Source: Gyromitra esculenta (taxonomy: Eukaryota; Ascomycota; Pezizomycetes; Pezizales; Discinaceae). From it: a stretch of 64,000 nt of DNA. The notes beneath the pieces are model-generated. The model had not been told where the DNA came from and searched no databases. It saw nothing but the letters and a program-made list of their open reading frames with translations. The stretch is from the NCBI GenBank assembly GCA_038503075.1, contig JBCAML010000003.1:2790001-2854000 (forward strand), in the 5' to 3' direction. Positions 46,718 to 59,812 of this stretch are shown in pieces. Numbering within the stretch: position 1 is the stretch's first letter; each line of letters begins with the position of its first letter. The position numbers were made by a program, and so were the translations under genes.

Positions 46718-49024
46718 ATGGCAACCAAATCTAGTGCTCCCGAAGACCCGTCTGTAATCCCCTCTAAGCACTTCGACAACACCTTCTTCGCCTCAGTGCC
46801 AGAAACCCCGGACACTCTCAGATCTATCTTGAAATGCGGCCCTCTTATCCGCTACCACGGCACCGACTATACCGATAATTCCACCCCCCCTCTATGGCAT
46901 GGTAGTGTGTTTATCGTAACAGAGCCTGAGTGTGACCCAAGGCTGAGCTTATGGGTGGGAGATAAGATAGACGGGGTGGTGCCTAAAAAAGTTTCCGGGT
47001 TAAAGTTGTTGGAAGAGGGCAGAAGATGCTTTTGGAGGTTTGGAGTTGAGTTGCAATTGGAAATTAACGAGCAGAGAGTCAAATATGTAGTGAGCTTTAG
47101 TGCTCTGGGGGAATTGAAGAGATATTTTTGGGTACCAGGAAAGGATGATAGTATGAGAATTATGGTGAGTGATTGATTGGATAGTGGGAGAGTAGCTTTT
47201 ATTTTATTTCATAGCTAATAGTTGATATGCGATCTAGTTTCATTCTTGCAATGGTAGGTATATATTAGGGGTTTAAAACTGCACTATGAAGAAAAGCAAA
47301 CTAACTTAATTATAGGATTCTCTGTTGGTAGCGACGAATCCGACTTCTCGGGTCCTGCTCTCTGGAATGATGTTCTCCGAGTCCACTCTGAACATCCGTT
47401 CCACGTTGCCATTGGTGGTGGTGATCAAATATATAATGACGGCGTCCGCGTCACAGGTCCTCTCAAGCCTTGGGCTGCCATTACCAATCCGTCAAAAAAA
47501 CGCGATTACGAGTGGACCGCTAAACTCAATGCTGATGTTGATGAATGGTACTGCAACAACTATATAGGCTGGTATAACACCGCCCCATTCTCGCATGCGA
47601 ACTCGCAAATACCAGCTGTAAATATTTGGGATGATCATGATATAATTGATGGGTATGGGAGCTATACGGATAGTTTTATGAGCTGTCCTGTATTTAATGG
47701 CGTTGGGAAAATTGCGAGGAAATATTACATGTTATTCCAGCATCACACACCACCAGCGGGGGAGACACTAGAGGACCCGTGCTGGATTATTGGGAAGTCT
47801 CCCGGAAGGTATATTGGGGAAACGTCAAGATCAGTATATGCAAGGCTTGGAAAAAGGGTTGCCTTTCTAGGTGTCGACGCAAGGACAGAGAGAACAAGGC
47901 ATATGATTAATATGCAAGAAACCTACGACCTTCTCTTCGATCGTATGAGCCGAGAAATTGACGCGGCAGGCAAAATCCGACACATGATAATCCTCCTCGG
48001 TGTACCCATTGCCTACCCACGTCTTGTCTGGCTTGAAAACATTATACAAAGTCCCGTTCTTGGTTTCGTTCGGTTTTTAAACAAACGATTTGGCGTAGCT
48101 GGAAGTATTTTTAACAAATTCGATGGCGAAATAGATATTTTGGATGATCTAGACGACCATTATTGTGCTCACCCACACAAGCACGAACGTAACCTCTTTT
48201 TGCTCCGTCTGCAGAAATTTTCGCTGGAGAAGCAAGTGAGGATAACAATGCTGAGTGGGGATGTACATTTGGCAGCAATTGGAAGGTTCTATTCAAAAGC
48301 CACTTTAGGTGTGCCGATCGAGAGGGATCACCGGTATATGGTTAACGTGATCTCAAGCGCAATTACTAATAAGCCACCGCCAGAGGCTGTAAGTAATTTG
48401 TTGGCTAGAAGGGTATGTTATCTGGCTTAAGGATTGAGGTATAAAAATGGGAGGATTAACGTGATGTGTTGCGAATAGAACAAAGTCCATCACCTTGATG
48501 CCTTCACCGACGAGCAACTCCTTGACTTCTTCGATGAGGACGTTCATGGAAAACCTCGTAAGAGAAACAGAAACACTATGCCATCTCGAAACTACTCAGT
48601 GATCACAGAATCACCTATCATCGATATTAACGGTACCTCTAATGGGGTCGCCGGCAGCGCCTCCAATGGTGGTCCCTCGACTATCTGCGAGGGTACTTCC
48701 GTCGACGAGAAACCTAAGAGGAGAGGCACGAATGCAATTGGGGAAGGCGAAAAGGGCGCAGGTGCAACCCATCTTGCAGCGAGTGCGGAGAAAGTTGTAG
48801 AAACTCTTCCTGGGGCGTTGAATGTGGCGATTAGAGTTGAAGTAGATAAACATGACCCTGAGGGGAAGACGTTTAAGTATGGGTTTGCTAGTAGGTTTTC
48901 GACCCTCTTCCCTCTTTTGACTGCAAGTGGCTACGGCATGCTCCGTTTACTTTCTGCCTTGGAGTTGCTGACAGGTCACTTGGTTTCATCAGTTCCTGCA
49001 CTAGAAAAGCCGGAGTCCGGTTAA
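46718..49024 (+). CDS. PhoD-like metallophosphatase domain protein
   Basis: A fungal protein of the PhoD/alkaline-phosphatase-D type. Exons 46718-47164, 47238-47253, 47316-48412 and 48479-49024 give 701 residues. The second exon is only 16 nt: it supplies FHSCN and the first base of the next Gly, completing the motif FHSCNGFSVGSDESDF. Metal-site motifs are AIGGGDQIYNDGVRV, NIWDDHDIIDGYGSY, and SGDVHLAAIGRF. The last part (NKVHHLDAFTDEQLLDFFDE) is typical of the fungal subgroup. A further in-frame intron at 48891-48974 (GTAGGT to CTGACAG, 84 nt) may be spliced out, shortening the tail by 28 residues. No signal peptide is seen, so it is probably cytosolic. Confidence 0.88.
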
Positions 49025-51706
49025 CTCAAATCATAAATTATGGAGTCCGCCAATGGCTTGAAAGGGGGGGAGGGGTTAGATGACACTGTTTGGCGCTTCA
49101 CGCTCATGAAAGGACAAAATTGAGATTAGTGTATTAGCCAAGCATCTAGGCTTAATTTATGTATTTCATTGTACCTTGTTAATGTTGTCCTTGCTATTAT
49201 AATTTCTCTTATATTCAATTTAGCTGACGATCACCTGTGATTTATTACTGATCACGCATTGGTGATTGATTTGCTTACGACGCAAAATTCCCTCTAAATT
49301 TATGCTTCTGGGGAGTGCCCAGGGTCAAATACTGCTGGGTCACGGTTTGTATTTTCTATTACTAATTCGAGAAGATAAATATAGTTTGTCATTACAAGGG
49401 AATCTCTGGACGCTGCATGGGGCCAGGGTATACTTACTTGAGTAGTTCGAACGGGGGGTTGAAACCATACGACCTCCATGAGTTGATTGTAACACTATCA
49501 AAAAAAAAAAGCTCACATTGGGCCATTCGGGTACCGTATTTCCACATCTTCTAAGTATTTTGTTAGTCTCAGCGGATGCTGTGCTGTGGAATTATCTTGG
49601 TGTTGGAACTCCTGACAGGAATCTTACATACAGACCTCGGCGTAGGGGTTTAATTTAGATTGATGGCCTTGCCGGCTCCAAGTCTAACACTAGACGTAGT
49701 TTCTTCATTGGCCAGGGCTATAGATAAGAACCTGTAAGTCATAAATTGGAATCTTGAGTCACAGCGATAACTTGAGAATAACTAAAAAGGGAATCAATGA
49801 TTTAGACTTACATTTCATTACATTAACTAGTGGGATTTACACTCTTTTGGTTTCACATGAATTTTATAATGCAGAATTACGTGCTGTTGTTTAGAACCTA
49901 AAAACTAATATATAAATGCATGTACTCACCATTCAATCCTGCTACTCTGGGTGGGTGAGTGGGTGAGTAATAAACGAATGGGACTTATCCCAATCCTATA
50001 ACTTTCGGTACTATGCGTGGTGGTGATCGGGCGCTACTATGTATTCATGGAGGGAGATATATTAATTCGTTAATTTAAAATGGGATTAGAGAGATAGTAA
50101 GCCTAGATCAGCTCAACGAGGTGGTAATAGTTTTCACCTACTAGTTGATATATAAGTTGGTGTGCTAAAACTCCCCCACCACTACTCCTACCTGGAAAAA
50201 CATTGCTGGCATCGATACATATGCTTGCTCACGGAAAAAGCCGAGAGATTCAATAGCTGAATAGATATTTAGCAGAGAGTCTTGCCAAAAATTTTCCACT
50301 CAGTGCCAGCCTTGATTCCTGGTGGTACCACAATTTATACAGCTATAGCTAACAGCCGATGGGCACAGACTTGGCTGGCCCATTACGTTCATAGGCTAGC
50401 TATATTATATGGGAAACCTCATGATTTGTCAACAGAGCTGACTGAGTTTAAAGGGATATTTCAGCTATTTAATTGCGGTAAATGATATAAACACAGGGGA
50501 ATGTCATCCTACGGCGATATATGTACTGGTATATGCTTTAAAATAATGACAATAGCAGTGTATAGGTTCCCTACCCTACGAAGACGATGAGTTCGGCGGA
50601 TATAGCTAATTGAGGGACTATTTACTATTCAAATCACCATTAATGCATACTCGCGCTTATATCGGGATACCGTTAAAACCACAATAGGAGCTCTGGCGCG
50701 TACGTATGCCTAAGCCCACGCTAGTGGTTTGGCAAGTAAGGGGGCTGTCGAAATTCAATATCACTGGCAGAGAAGTCTCGGGAACGGTTTTCCGTCACAA
50801 CAACAATGCATTTGAATCTTCTTGGAATCTAATGTAGCTTTGTGCATATCAGTGATTGTGGAGTAGATGTCCTGCATACGGGATACGTATGGCTGGACGC
50901 TACAAGGTGTATACCACGTACACCACACCCAGTAGCCAAAAAATCAAAATTTGGTGGAAGCAAAGAAGAAAAAACAAACGAAAGGTAAACCCCCGCTTCG
51001 GCGACGCCGAGGGGTTCGGCATCGCCGATAGTAATGTACCTACCCAAAGTGCCATCACCACCGGTGAACCTATACCTGAGCGCCTGGTTTTGCTGTGTAT
51101 GCAGACCCTGCGCGGGAAAACGGCTTATGTTTGGGCCAGGGAGAGGATTATTACCACTTTGTCATGGTGTGTTTTGTAGTTTGCATGTCGCGGACTTCTT
51201 CAATCCCAACAGTAGATCCGCGGTTGCGGCCTGTACCCAGGGTTGAGTTGTGAAACCACCCCTCCCTAGCTAGTCCATCTTAGGGAGTTTAATTATGTTG
51301 GACCGGGGCGAAATCAGTCCAGAATTATATAAAGGCTAGGAATTGGCTGCACCACTTGGTAGGTAATCCAGATGTGGGAAATACACCACCTTGTCACTTA
51401 CGATGGACTTTTCTTCCCCGCTTGATATCCCCAAGTTAATGGGATGGAGAATGCGAAGGTATGACGGTTACTCATTCGCGCAGCTTGGGAATTATTTGAC
51501 TTATGATCACGCAATAGGTATATATATAAAAAAAACAATGCTTTCCGCGCTCCCAAACGAATAAATAAAAGTACAATATAGTCCATCCATCCTCCATCCC
51601 CGAACGATTGCCTTCTTATCGGATGAGAGGACGGGAATCTTCACCAACAGATACTAAACTAGAAACACATCTTACTTGCGCTTAACACAAGGCCGTCCGA
51701 TCTTGA
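49025..51706. other. Long AT-rich intergenic region
   Basis: About 2.7 kb between convergent genes. GGGTGAGT units lie near 49949-49965. Open frames are short and lack motifs. Nothing recognised. Confidence 0.55.
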
Positions 51707-54503
51707 TCAATAAAAGTGGAGGTGGCTGTCATAATCAGGAACCCATGGCCGGGGACTCTCGAATGTTTCCATGGCTTCATTTTCAAGGATACTCATTAAT
51801 TCACTTTGCTGTTGCTGTGAATTGAGCATACTTGGCCCCTGTGAGCTTCCCATAGATCGCTGCATCGGGGTGGTCATCAAATTATTCGCATCAGAGGCGG
51901 CCATCGAGTTCTGGGCAAAGGTATTTGCAGAGTCCCAGGCTGTCATAAATGCAGGAATGCCATGACGTGCTCCGACACCTGTTCTATCAGGAAGTAATCC
52001 GTACATGGTATTGGAATTGAACATTAGGTCTTGCAGAGTCTGAGAAGCCTCTGACCCCAGTGGGCTTTCACTTGAGACCATCTGCGTCAAGCCCTCAATC
52101 TCAACGCCAGAGAAGCCTGCTGCCCAAGAAGCTGCTGTTCCGGATGTACCAGGACTAGGCGTTTCCTCTACGGACTGAGATCTGGGGGAATTACGATATG
52201 GCGAGGAGTGGGAACGATAATGCACAGGTGATGATTCCTTCTGGGGACTTGGTGACGTGGCGGTCGAATGTGAGGGTATCGATGAGTGTGCAGATCTAGG
52301 TGATTTTTCTTGGTCTGCGGTGTAATTTTGTAAGGCTGCCTGAGCTAGCCTTGAAAACAGGTCTGCTGCAGCTTCGGTCCCAGGCCAGCGTTCGGCCAAA
52401 ACAGTCAACAATGATAGGCTGGTCTCGAAGTTTGACTCAACCTCTTCTTTGGGATGCATTTCTCGAACCCCCTCGTTATATAACGCCCAGATCAGAGTCA
52501 GGGTAGCGGTATAAATCTGATGCAAATACACCCAGGTAAATTCTATTGTTTTTTCATCGTACATTTTCTTTTGGAGATATATTCCTTTGACCGAGGAATC
52601 ATAACAACGTATGGTGGCGTTGAGGGATGGCTGTGGTAATTGAGGTGTCGGGTGGAAAAGGAAAATACGCATGAGGTGATACCTGGACCACTCTTAATCA
52701 GCATAGGGGAGGAGTATCTAAGAGTTGGACAGCTTGCCTGTGGTCGAACCTATAAAAATTGTCAGTCCTGATTGAAAAGAGAAAGAATCGCCTTCCTTCA
52801 GCCTGCACTTACCAATCATAGCTCATACCGCTTCCTTGGTCATTTTGAGGGCAGGTCCGTCTCCAATGGTCGAGCTTTTCACTCATTTGCAGAAACCAAG
52901 GATCTTGGTCACTCTTTGGACTATCTCTTGGATTCTGATATAGTGTTTGTCGAATTTCAGCTTGTAATCTTCTCATTCTGAAAAAGTGCATAGATATCAG
53001 TTTCTTCGGGGATTCGGGCCCGGGCAAAATTCGATCAGCAGTAATCAAGGCATCGTCGACGGCGGTATAAAATGCAACATCGACGAATGAGTCTGCTGTA
53101 GCAAAAGACGACGGTCGACCCAAAACATGCGAAAGGCCGTATCTACCCTAATATCAGCAGACTAAACTTGACCAGTAATGTCTGAAGTAACTAAGGGCAG
53201 ATATAACAGGCCGTCACATACTCCATAGATGCCAAGCTCCAAAAAAACCTCCTCCGCATATCTTTAGTAATCTCATCAAGAGGAGTCTCACTTAGCATGA
53301 TTGTTCGTTCTTGATGATAACCAAGCTGCATACAAAGGCGAACAGCAATACCAACTATGTGATATACCTAATTTTGGAGGGTCAGATCTTAGATGTCTAT
53401 TACCAGCGCACGTGGCATACTTACTGCCATACGAGTAGGTGTTACAAGCGCATATTGTGCCATGACGAGGAGGCACTGAAGCGTCCTATGGTCCATTGAT
53501 TCCAAAACTCGTTCAAGATGCTCCAATCCAGCTAAGAAATAGCTGTCAGCGAGGCCAGCGTATTGCCTCGAGAGCCTCTGCATGCTAATCGCCAAAACCA
53601 TTTTCAATTGGAAGTTTTTATACGGGTCTGTGGAGCCAGCATATACTTCGTGCACGTCCTTGACAAAAGTTGGCTCATGTAGAACAGGGAGTTGGTAGAG
53701 CGCTGCAAGCCTACCAATCAGTACTATGAATCATCTGGAGAAAGTATAGGACGGACCTTTTTGGCAGAAACGATCGACAAGCTTGTCAGTAATCTCACGA
53801 ATGGGAAGTTTCGTAGCTGGAGCAGAACTAAGTGCTGGATAGTGGTTATCAGGATCCGGACTGGATCGCAGCGCATGCCTAAATGTATTCCGATGTTGTG
53901 TGGTCAAATCCTTAAAGGTCTGGGCTCCTAAATTCCTTCTCGCTGATTCGAGCACTAATCGGGTCACTGTAAAACCATTCGAAGTCCCGACATATCGTGG
54001 CTCTTTATAATGTTCATAGTCTGCAAAATTTACCAGACCAACCGCCCTCACCAACTCTTCGCTATTTGGAGTCTCGACTTCGAGCGTCAAAGCCTCCCGT
54101 ATCTTCAATCTCTCCTCCAACTCCCTCACTTTAGCTTGCAGATGAACAACGTAGCTTCTAGGTATGGTCTTCTGTTTTGTGGAATCGAAGAATTCACAAT
54201 GCGCCCCACTTCGTTCACAAGGCCCACACTTCGGTAAACCTGCATCACAACGGGTTTTCCGCTGTCGATAATTGGTAAGAATTTGGGTCCCAGAGCGGAC
54301 AATAGGTTTCTTACACTTCTGCATCGTGTGCAGGCCGTCAGAGTATGATACAGTTTCGGGGTATCACACTCGTCTCCCCGACTGCTGCTATCTCCATCTC
54401 CATCTCCGCCTGTCTCTTGCCGAACTTTAGCGGAACTTCTTCGATGGTCCCTCTCGCGCACCCCTGGGGATTTCCGTGTCCTGTTAATTTCCTTTGTTTC
54501 CAT
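51707..54503 (-). CDS. Zn2Cys6 transcription factor with fungal-specific regulatory domain
   Basis: Exons 54315-54503, 53757-54261, 53425-53702, 53218-53367, 52813-53147, 52738-52749 and 51707-52682 give 814 residues. The zinc cluster is split by intron 1: ACTRCRS joins RKTRCDAGLPKCGPC, with Cys at 58, 61, 68, 75, 78 and 85. A coiled coil follows (LQAKVRELEERLKIREAL). The middle homology region has LYQLPVLHEPTF, HHLLL-like helices (LQCLLVMAQYALVTPTRMA), YHIVGIAVRLCMQLGYHQER and MRRRFFWSLASMEY, then LGRPSSFA. Exon 6 is a 12-nt micro-exon supplying the FDH of WFDHRYHLMRIFLF, and the intron after it is GC-AG (52683-52737). Intron 2 uses donor GTCCGT. The tail is Ser/Pro/Gln-rich. Targets unknown. 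It is divergent from a second Zn2Cys6 gene. Confidence 0.9.
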
Positions 54504-56101
54504 CGAGGACTCATGGATATTGGATTTCGCGAGAGTGATCGTTGCGACGGAGGTGAAATGAAAGCGAACAACGACCGAATTCACCAGCCGCCAAATTAGA
54601 GTGGCTGGTGAGCATGCGCCAAAAAAAGAAGAAAGCACTGGAGCAGCTACCCTGTGGTGCCTACAATAACCTTTTTGTAATCGTCAATATCCTGCAGTTA
54701 TTTCGTTGCTTTGGCTGTCAGCCTTTTCGTGCTTATATTCCCCACGCCCTTTACAGAAGCTTGCGTCGGAGTGTGACACACTCACAACGCAAGGGGCTTT
54801 GGAGAGTACGAAGGGAGTGAAAGCAAACCCACGTGGAAAGGGATATTCTGGATAATTCAATGCGCGATTCGTCGTAGATGCCGCAATGATGATATACAAC
54901 ACTCTAGGCAAGGAATGAGTGGCTTGATTTTCTCAATATCCTTTTTTTTGTTGGAGCAACCACAAGAACCTGAGCCTTTTTTTCGTCTGTAGCTGTGCAG
55001 CTATCTAGGTATCCTCTCTGATGCCCCCCCTTTCTTTCTCCCTCAGTTGTTTCGTTTCGCGCCGTGTAAATGTGCCCCTCCAATGCCAACGCCCAAAATC
55101 GAATAGGCGGGGAAGGTACAGGGGCTGATGGGGAAGATGGAGATGAAGTGCTACGGCTGTCAACAGTATGCTCGTGTCGTTGCCGTTGTCGTTGCCCCGC
55201 CTTCGATAAAAGCCAGATAAAGGTTCAAGGAAGTTGACTGTTGGATGACTGGCCGTTTCCCTTCTGCATCCCCTTATACAGGTCCTTTGTTTCATGTTCG
55301 TAGGTATGGTATACGGAGTTTATCGTCGGAATACAGCCCGTGGCTGCCGGACTGTTTTAACCGACAACGCCCCATAGTTCTCGCTTCATCCCAAGTCCCA
55401 CAAAAACTCAGGTACATCTAAACAGTACATACATATCCTCTATCAGTGCATATTGGTAGTTGTAGGCACAATTTCAGCTTCAAATTCTCTAGTAAGATGC
55501 CAGCATGCGCCTATGACCAGTATAGAACTAGGAGTATGTGTTTTATGTGCGTCTAGTTGCGCAATTATTAGGTCTCCACATTTAAGTGCTCACCTGTTCG
55601 TATTTGTCGAGGTTCTTTGTATAGGATCTGCTTTCGCTTTTAAGAACTGGACTTTGGTCCTTCCTTTCTTGTATCGCTGATTAGCGATACAGATATGTAT
55701 ATTGGCGGCTGCATGGCAGGTGCCGTTTTCCATCTTTCAGCCAGCAACAACAAAAGCTGCAACTCTTCACAGAATCATAGATTCACGGCGTATATATAGA
55801 AATATGTACACACACTGAGATGAAGTCAGTCGATATCAGGGATTTAAGAAAATAATCAGGTGTCAGGAAGTTTCCAGGGCCAGTGTTTACCTTCTTAATT
55901 TCCTGGTCACAGCCTAACACGGTGTACTGATCTGTGCGTAGCCGTTATATCACCCAACCCCTGCCGATGATTTTGTTAAGCTTATTTATTGATCTGACAC
56001 TGGCAGCCGTTCCAAAAGAAAGTGCGGGGAACGTTCTCTTGAGCAAACAACTCCAACTTAAGCTTGGAATCTCATCCTGGATATCGCCAACCAGCCGCCG
56101 A
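54504..56101. promoter_or_regulatory. Shared upstream region of two divergent Zn2Cys6 genes
   Basis: About 1.6 kb between the two start codons. Open frames are short and without motifs. It probably carries both promoters; I could not pick out a CGG-spaced site with confidence. Confidence 0.45.
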
Positions 56102-58290
56102 ATGGATTCTTTAAATGCCCCACTGTTGCGAGTCAGCAGACCTGTAAGCGCGTGTTCTAGATGCAGGAGTGCAAAAGTGAAGGTTTGCCATGCCAGAATC
56201 TTTCGACGTGGGTTGGGAACGCTGCTAAACCTGGGGACTAGTGTGATGGGAAGTTACCTGCCTGCACTGCCTGTGAAAAGTCAGGAAAGGTTCATGAATG
56301 TACTGGTGGTGGGGATCAATTTGCGAGGGGGAAAGAACGGAGGTAACCACCGTGATTACCGTGGGATCATGAACCCCAGTGTTCTGACAGATAGAGTAGC
56401 TATATAGCTTCTCTAGAATCGAGGGTCGAGAAACTCGAAAAGAAGCTCGCAGCCTTAGATATCCGGAGAGCTTCAATCCAAATGCTAGAACCACTGTCTG
56501 AATCCCTAACCCCAAACCCCCACAACGAAGGTATTTATGAATGTAGTCTCCACGCTTTTAACGAACCTGACTAAAACTATCTGGAGATCAAACTACATCG
56601 CCTGCATCGCCTGCATCGCCAATGAATAAGATAAAAAAGCGAGATGAAGAGAGTGAAATTGAGGAATTGGTGGCCGACTTAGGTTACATGTATGTCAGCT
56701 ACCTTCACTACAACGCGATCGTGAAAAACTGCTTACCATGGCATCCGCCGCATCCAGGGCTATCAACGCTACAACCCGGGACTTCTATGGTTTCACTAGA
56801 GACGTTACTTTTGCAAAACTCATGTTAAAAGCTTCGACCGCGTCCAAAGCACTCGAGTCTAAGCCCAAAGCTCGACTCCCTCCACGTCATACTGCAACTC
56901 AACTGATACAGTACTATTTTGACAAGATATTTACCACACTTCCCTGTCTTAATGAGTCGAGCTTCTTTGGGGCTGTAGATTCAGTTTATCGCGATGAAGC
57001 GACTTCCTCCCCTTTCGATATTTATACAGTATACATGGTTCTCGCAATAGGGACGATGTCCTTGTCGAAAAGTAGAGATTCGCTGGCGGCGCATAACGCT
57101 GCCTGCTTTGTGAAATCTGCCCTAGAGCATGCAGATTCTGTTATATCGCCTAGCGGCGTCACAGGAGTCCAAGCCACTTTGCTTTTAGTCCAATACTCAA
57201 TGCTAGAACCAGCTCATTTCAACAGTTGGTACCTGATAGGGATCGCCTCGCGGATAATGGTTGATATTGGGCTTCATCAAGAGCCATCGAAGAACTTGAA
57301 GAAAAAGTCTGATATCGACTTACGAAGAAGAACATTCTATTGCGTTTATACCTTAGATAGGTGAGCTTAGACATAGTCGTGCTTCAAATTCAAATCCTAA
57401 TTTTGTGTAGATCGATAAGCATGGTTCTCCAACGGCCATTCACCTTTTCGGATGACTCTGTAATGGTCGAGTTACCTAAAGTAGAGAATTCGGATGTTGT
57501 CAAACGAATAATGGTCAGGGGAACTTTGACGCCAATGATTGCTGCTATTAAACTCTTCGAACTTCGGAAGCTCCAGTCCGAGTGGTACCAGCACCTACAT
57601 CTTTCTGGGAATATTCCAATGGAAAATCCTAAGCCTTACTGCAAGAAAAGAACAGAAATGCTCAAGGAATGGCTGGATACAATGCCTGAGTCGATCAATC
57701 AATCGACTAAAGACTGGCTTTACCTTGAGTGGTACTATCTCAACGTATATGCCGCTGCACCTTGCCCAAAGATTCCCCGCCCTAGTGGCCAAGCAATGGT
57801 CCAGATATTCAATAACTGTGTTAATTATGCCTTGAGATTCCGAAGGATACTTCAAGATTCTAACGCTCGATTCGTCTATACATATCATGATGCTCTCAGA
57901 ACCTACTTTATTGGGAATAACTTTCTTCACGCTATGTGGCAAGATACAGTTATAGACGAATCTAACGTCGAGTCTGCTGTTGATGCTATCAAAGCCATCA
58001 TATTCGTTCTTACATCTATGATTGTTCGGTGGCAAGAAGTTGAAGCATTGAGGGATAGATTTCGGGAGGAATCAAGTTATATGTCGAAGCGGTTGCAACA
58101 AAAGCTAGAATATCTAGTTCCTCCAGTACCATCTATCACCAGAGACGTAGCGGAACAATCATCGGGCCATCATTTAAACTATCAATGGTCAGAGTTGGAT
58201 ACAATCACGGAAGGTATTCAGGAATACAACCCGTCTGCACATATTGCGACTGCGGACTTCGGTAATGTAGCATTTTATCGATATGGCTAA
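56102..58290 (+). CDS. Zn2Cys6 transcription factor with fungal-specific regulatory domain
   Basis: Exons 56102-56182, 56242-56342, 56400-56530, 56587-56689, 56758-57360 and 57411-58290 give 632 residues. The zinc cluster crosses intron 1: SACSRCRSAKVK joins CDGKLPACTACEKSGKVHEC, with Cys at 18, 21, 28, 35, 38 and 47. A linker and coiled coil follow (SYIASLESRVEKLEKKL). The regulatory domain contains LIQYYFDKIFTTLPCLNESS, TLLLVQYSMLEPAHFNSWYL, GIASRIMVDIGLHQEPS and LRRRTFYCVYTLDR joined to SISMVLQRPFTF. That pattern matches the fungal-specific transcription factor domain (PF04082). The targets are unknown. The gene lacks the Ser/Pro tail of its divergent neighbour, so they are family members rather than a recent duplicate. 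Confidence 0.9.
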
Positions 58291-59582
58291 CAGGAAAACT
58301 CTCGAGCGATGTACCGCTTTTTCGTTTTCTTTTTCGTATAATACGTTTTATGGCCCTAGTCTTTATCTGTAGTCTAGTTTCTTGTATAGTGCAAGAATCG
58401 AATAAGGTGTACCTCCTTTTTGCTCGCCTATTGCAACAAGCAAGGCTTGATTTTCAATAAAAGTGCTCTACTGAAGCATCCACTAAGTGATTTGTTTTGT
58501 CCTGCCAGAGAGTTTTGGTCAATTAAGCCGATTTTCATAATGGAATTGAATTTTAAAATTTCGGATTTAAGGTGGTGATCGGCAGTGGTTTCCCACCAAA
58601 GGAGAAAATATGCAACAATTTATTCAGTTTACCAATAAACTGTTTTTCTGAATGTTAAAATTTCTCTAAAATTCCCATTAGAACCTTTAAAAGAAAATTA
58701 AAAAATATGTGTGTATGACCCCAAGGCTATAGGAAGCCTTTTATCCATCTTAAATAAAGGATCGAGATTGTTTTGACTACTTTTCATTTAAGAGGTGCTG
58801 AACAGACACCCAAACTCGCCAAGCCGCAGTTGCATTATAGGTCACATATAGGTACACCTTAATCGATTCTTGCACCATATCTCTACTAAATTTTGACGCC
58901 TTGCTCATGGGCCCAGAGACCTTGGGAACAGCAGGAAGAAATGCAAGATGGGCGTTTTTTTGCTTCTTAATCAGATTCCCTGCACATATATTCCTGAATT
59001 ATACTAACAGACCCTGTATTGTTGGTTGTTCCGTGAAGAGACCCTGCATCTTACTCTGTTTGAAAACAATGTATCATATGTTTGCCACGATTATTTTGTA
59101 TAAATATTAATATTGGGTGCTTCAGGAATCGTCGATTCAAAATCTGCATGTAGCTAGAATGAGAGCAAAAAAAAAATCGCCTAGTATAGGCAACGCACAT
59201 CATCAAAGATTACATATACATGTAGTTAGTTCTAAGGGATTCTCTCATCTCCCTTAAGGCCTTACAAGGCTGGCCGAATATTTTTTACTGTTCTTAATAT
59301 ATGAGCTTTGGAATAAAACACGAACATATGTGTAGTACGTATACTTGTATTTCTGCGCAGTCTTGTTTCTATATAAGTTACAATTACATGTAGTAGCAAA
59401 TCCTACGCTTAGAAATTAGTGAAACTCGATTCTACGTGGCTTTTAATAGCAACTGAACTAATACATGTAACACTGAGAAAATGAGAGAAGCGTTATTTAT
59501 CCCCTAAATAAATTGTTGGTTACGAATTGAATCTACGAGAAGTATTGCTGTGCCAGCTGCAGGGCTTTTGCTGAATACACTA

Positions 59583-59812
59583 GCCAAAAAAAAGGTTTGT
59601 GACGGGGTAAAATGGGTGCAGCCAAATCCACGTTTCAAGGGTTACAACCCACAGAACTTAACACAGACAATTACAAATTGCAAATTAATGTATTGATAGA
59701 ACAACTATGGAATAAAAAGCAATGGTGAGCTGATTGTGGGTTAAGGGGTTGTTCTGTGAACGGGGGATGATTGCTACCGAGGCTTACCCACGCCACAAAC
59801 CCTATTTTTAGC
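59583..59812. mobile_element. MITE-like element with imperfect terminal inverted repeats
   Basis: The left end (GCCAAAAAAAAGGTTTGTGA, then CGGGGTAA) and the inverted right end (GCTAAAAATAGGGTTTGTGG, then CGTGGGTAA) match at about 24 of 29 positions. A second inverted pair lies inside: CACAGAACTTAAC near 59651 and GTTAAGGGGTTGTTCTGTG near 59740. The 230-bp size and lack of coding sequence fit a non-autonomous DNA element. No target-site duplication is evident. Confidence 0.4.

Noticed and set aside
51707..58290. Secondary-metabolite gene cluster around the Zn2Cys6 pair
   Set aside because: No synthase, tailoring enzyme or transporter gene is present in the window next to the regulators.
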